From Nautilus pompilius (taxonomy: Eukaryota; Mollusca; Cephalopoda; Nautilida; Nautilidae): 64,000 nt of DNA. Under the pieces are notes generated by a model that did no database searches, had not been told where the DNA came from, and saw nothing but the letters and a program-made list of their open reading frames with translations. Numbering within the stretch: the stretch's first letter is position 1; the number at the start of each line of letters is the position of its first letter. A program made the position numbers and the translations under genes. The stretch is from NCBI GenBank assembly GCA_018389105.1, contig JACATO010000330.1, forward strand, positions 992,001 to 1,056,000. Direction: 5' to 3'. Positions 62,162 through 64,000 of the stretch are shown one piece after another.

Positions 62162-64000
62162 AACAATGCTATCAATGAACACAACATTTTCTGTATACAT
62201 CTGTGTACTTACCTCTATACCTTACCTGTAATAGTTTACCTGTGGATATTGCACTCATTGTGTGTAGTTCATCATCAATAAAGTGTGCTATGACTCAAAC
62301 TAATTCTTCTTTTCTTGATATGATTGCTGTTATTTTGCAAATTTTGAGGCATTTTGAAAATGTATACCAAGACTGTTGTGTGTGTGATATTCACTGAACA
62401 ATAACTGTTCTGTTTTCACCTGTGGATTACCTCATTAATGGCTCAATTGTGGTCAGTGACAGTATGTTTTTGGATGGCATGTTTACTGTTTGTCTGTGTT
62501 TGCATGAATTAAAACACAAATACATACATTTTTTTAATGTCTTGTTATTACAGGTACATGACACAATAGCATTTCTTTAGAAAATTATTTTTTTTTTTGC
62601 AGTTTCAAAATTAACTATTTCAAAAATGCATCTGGCATGTACCAAGCCACTTCCCTACCACATTAAAATATGAACACTAAGTTAAACACAAGAGTGACTT
62701 TAGTAAACATACTCAAATTCACGCAGTTTTCCAAAATCTTTATGGGAATGAGGCTCGTGAATAAAGTGTATAGTATTGGACCTAAAAAGTTAATGTTACG
62801 TGAGGGAGAAAACTAAATGAACCAGAAATGAAGTCAGAATTGAAATGTGCACTAGGTTTGCAGACATGTTGTGCTAGTGCTGACATGACAATACACCTAT
62901 TTGGCAGTTATTTAATACTGAATTAACTTTTAATAACTATTAAATTTTAAAAATCATTTACTTTTGTTGTATAATACTTACAGAAAGTGTCAAAATTTTA
63001 AATTAAGAAAAAAAGAAAATCACCACCACATTTTGAAGAAATGCAGTCAGTCAGTCAGTTAATTTCATTCAAAGAAATGGGATAAGACATGCTTTAAAAT
63101 GAACTTTATTTCAGGGTTTGAGCTCTTTGCCAAACACCAGATAGCTACATCCAGATTTGTTATTTTTCCTCAAGACACTGTCAAAGTTTTCATTAACTCT
63201 TTAAAAATATTTAGTACTAGGCTTCTGACCTTAAGTACTTGCATGTAAAGTAAAAGAAGGGTTGTTCTTAATATATAACTGTCGCTAACATCTTAAATGT
63301 GGCTGTTAATTACCATCATCACCTCAATTTGATTACCAATTAAGAGGTGCTACTATGGGTTAAAAAATAAATGCTGCATTTTCATATTATTTTCTCATTT
63401 GCAATATTGAAATTTTTTTTACACAGATCTGAAACAATTAAATCATCTTTCTCTCCCTCCCTCTAACATCGTTTTCATCAGTATTCTAAAACAATTTTAA
63501 AATTTTTTTTAAAAATCCTGACTGACTATCCTGGTACCTATTAAGCCAATTAACAAAATTTTAGTAGAGACTAAGTATTTGTTGCAAGCAACTGTAAAAT
63601 TTTTTACATAAAGTTAAAAATGGATGGGCAGTCAGTAAGAATATTAATATAATCTGAGAGATGAAAACTTTCACCTTTTCTAATTCAGGCCAGCATAAGC
63701 TCTTTTGTCAGATTTTGGTGGCCCTTAAAAAGGACCTTGCATTAGATTTTTTTCTTTTTTTAAAGGGCATGGAGAGTGTTCACTAACTACTGATGTACTT
63801 GACCACCCTTAGTTCCCTCCCATGCACATATCAAGACATCTAATTTTTAAAATATAAAATGTAAAAGATTAAGTATTGTCTCAGTTTAATAGATGTAACT
63901 AAGACCATTCACATGTTAGATGCAAGATTTTGATTCCCTTAACTATAACTGCCAACTCAATCAACTTCCTGTTTAGATGAACATACCAAGATACTTCAAC
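62162..64000. other. Window end, no gene recognised
   Basis: AT-rich. It includes an AGTC/CAGT short repeat (63047-63060). It is probably an intron or the upstream region of the minus-strand gene, but no exon was seen. Confidence 0.35.

Noticed and set aside
1..64000. tRNA, rRNA, CRISPR arrays, bacterial operons or phage genes
   Set aside because: No cloverleaf-forming tRNA gene, rRNA core sequence or spaced direct-repeat array was seen; the only tRNA-like signal is the head of the SINE-like repeat.

Overview
This is an AT-rich stretch of an animal nuclear genome. The genes are split by introns with GT..AG ends and the introns run to kilobases. Nothing bacterial is present: there are no operons, ribosome binding sites or CRISPR arrays. 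The one securely recognised gene (EXOSC8) is a eukaryotic exosome subunit. The mix of decayed Tc1/mariner, pogo/Tigger, hAT and piggyBac transposons, plus a Cys-rich multicopy family I know mainly from arthropods, suggests an invertebrate. An arthropod (possibly chelicerate) is a weak guess; nothing here fixes the phylum.

Layout. (1) About 1.2-11.6 kb, + strand: a gene for a coiled-coil protein I cannot name. Eight coding exons join in one frame to about 372 residues if the ATG at 1368 is the start. (2) 11.6-14.25 kb: intergenic DNA with a SINE-like copy. (3) 14.42-40.9 kb, + strand: a complete EXOSC8/Rrp43 gene, 11 coding exons and 274 residues, with every splice phase consistent. Its 11.2-kb intron 2 holds a broken Cys-rich family pseudogene and a Tc1-like relic. 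Later introns hold hAT and Tc1 relics and an internally deleted mariner-type element with near-perfect inverted repeats. (4) 43.99-58.7 kb, - strand: the 3' end of a second gene, convergent with EXOSC8. A 1.1-kb terminal exon encodes a low-complexity, Pro/Gln-rich C-terminus, and a 41-bp upstream exon lies about 13.6 kb away. The large intron contains a broken pogo/Tigger transposase gene. (5) 58.7-64 kb: no coding exon recognised; Tc1-like and piggyBac-like relics.

The genes do not form an obvious pathway. EXOSC8 is a housekeeping RNA-decay/processing gene and its neighbours are not assigned. I found no convincing new biological system. The most distinctive items are the captured internal-deletion step of a mariner-type element at 38.85-39.42 kb, a two-copy Tc1-like family recognised from matching ends, and a few unexplained exon-like open stretches in EXOSC8 intron 2. 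Exon joins were made by reading splice sites and phases by eye; family names come from remembered motifs, with no database search.
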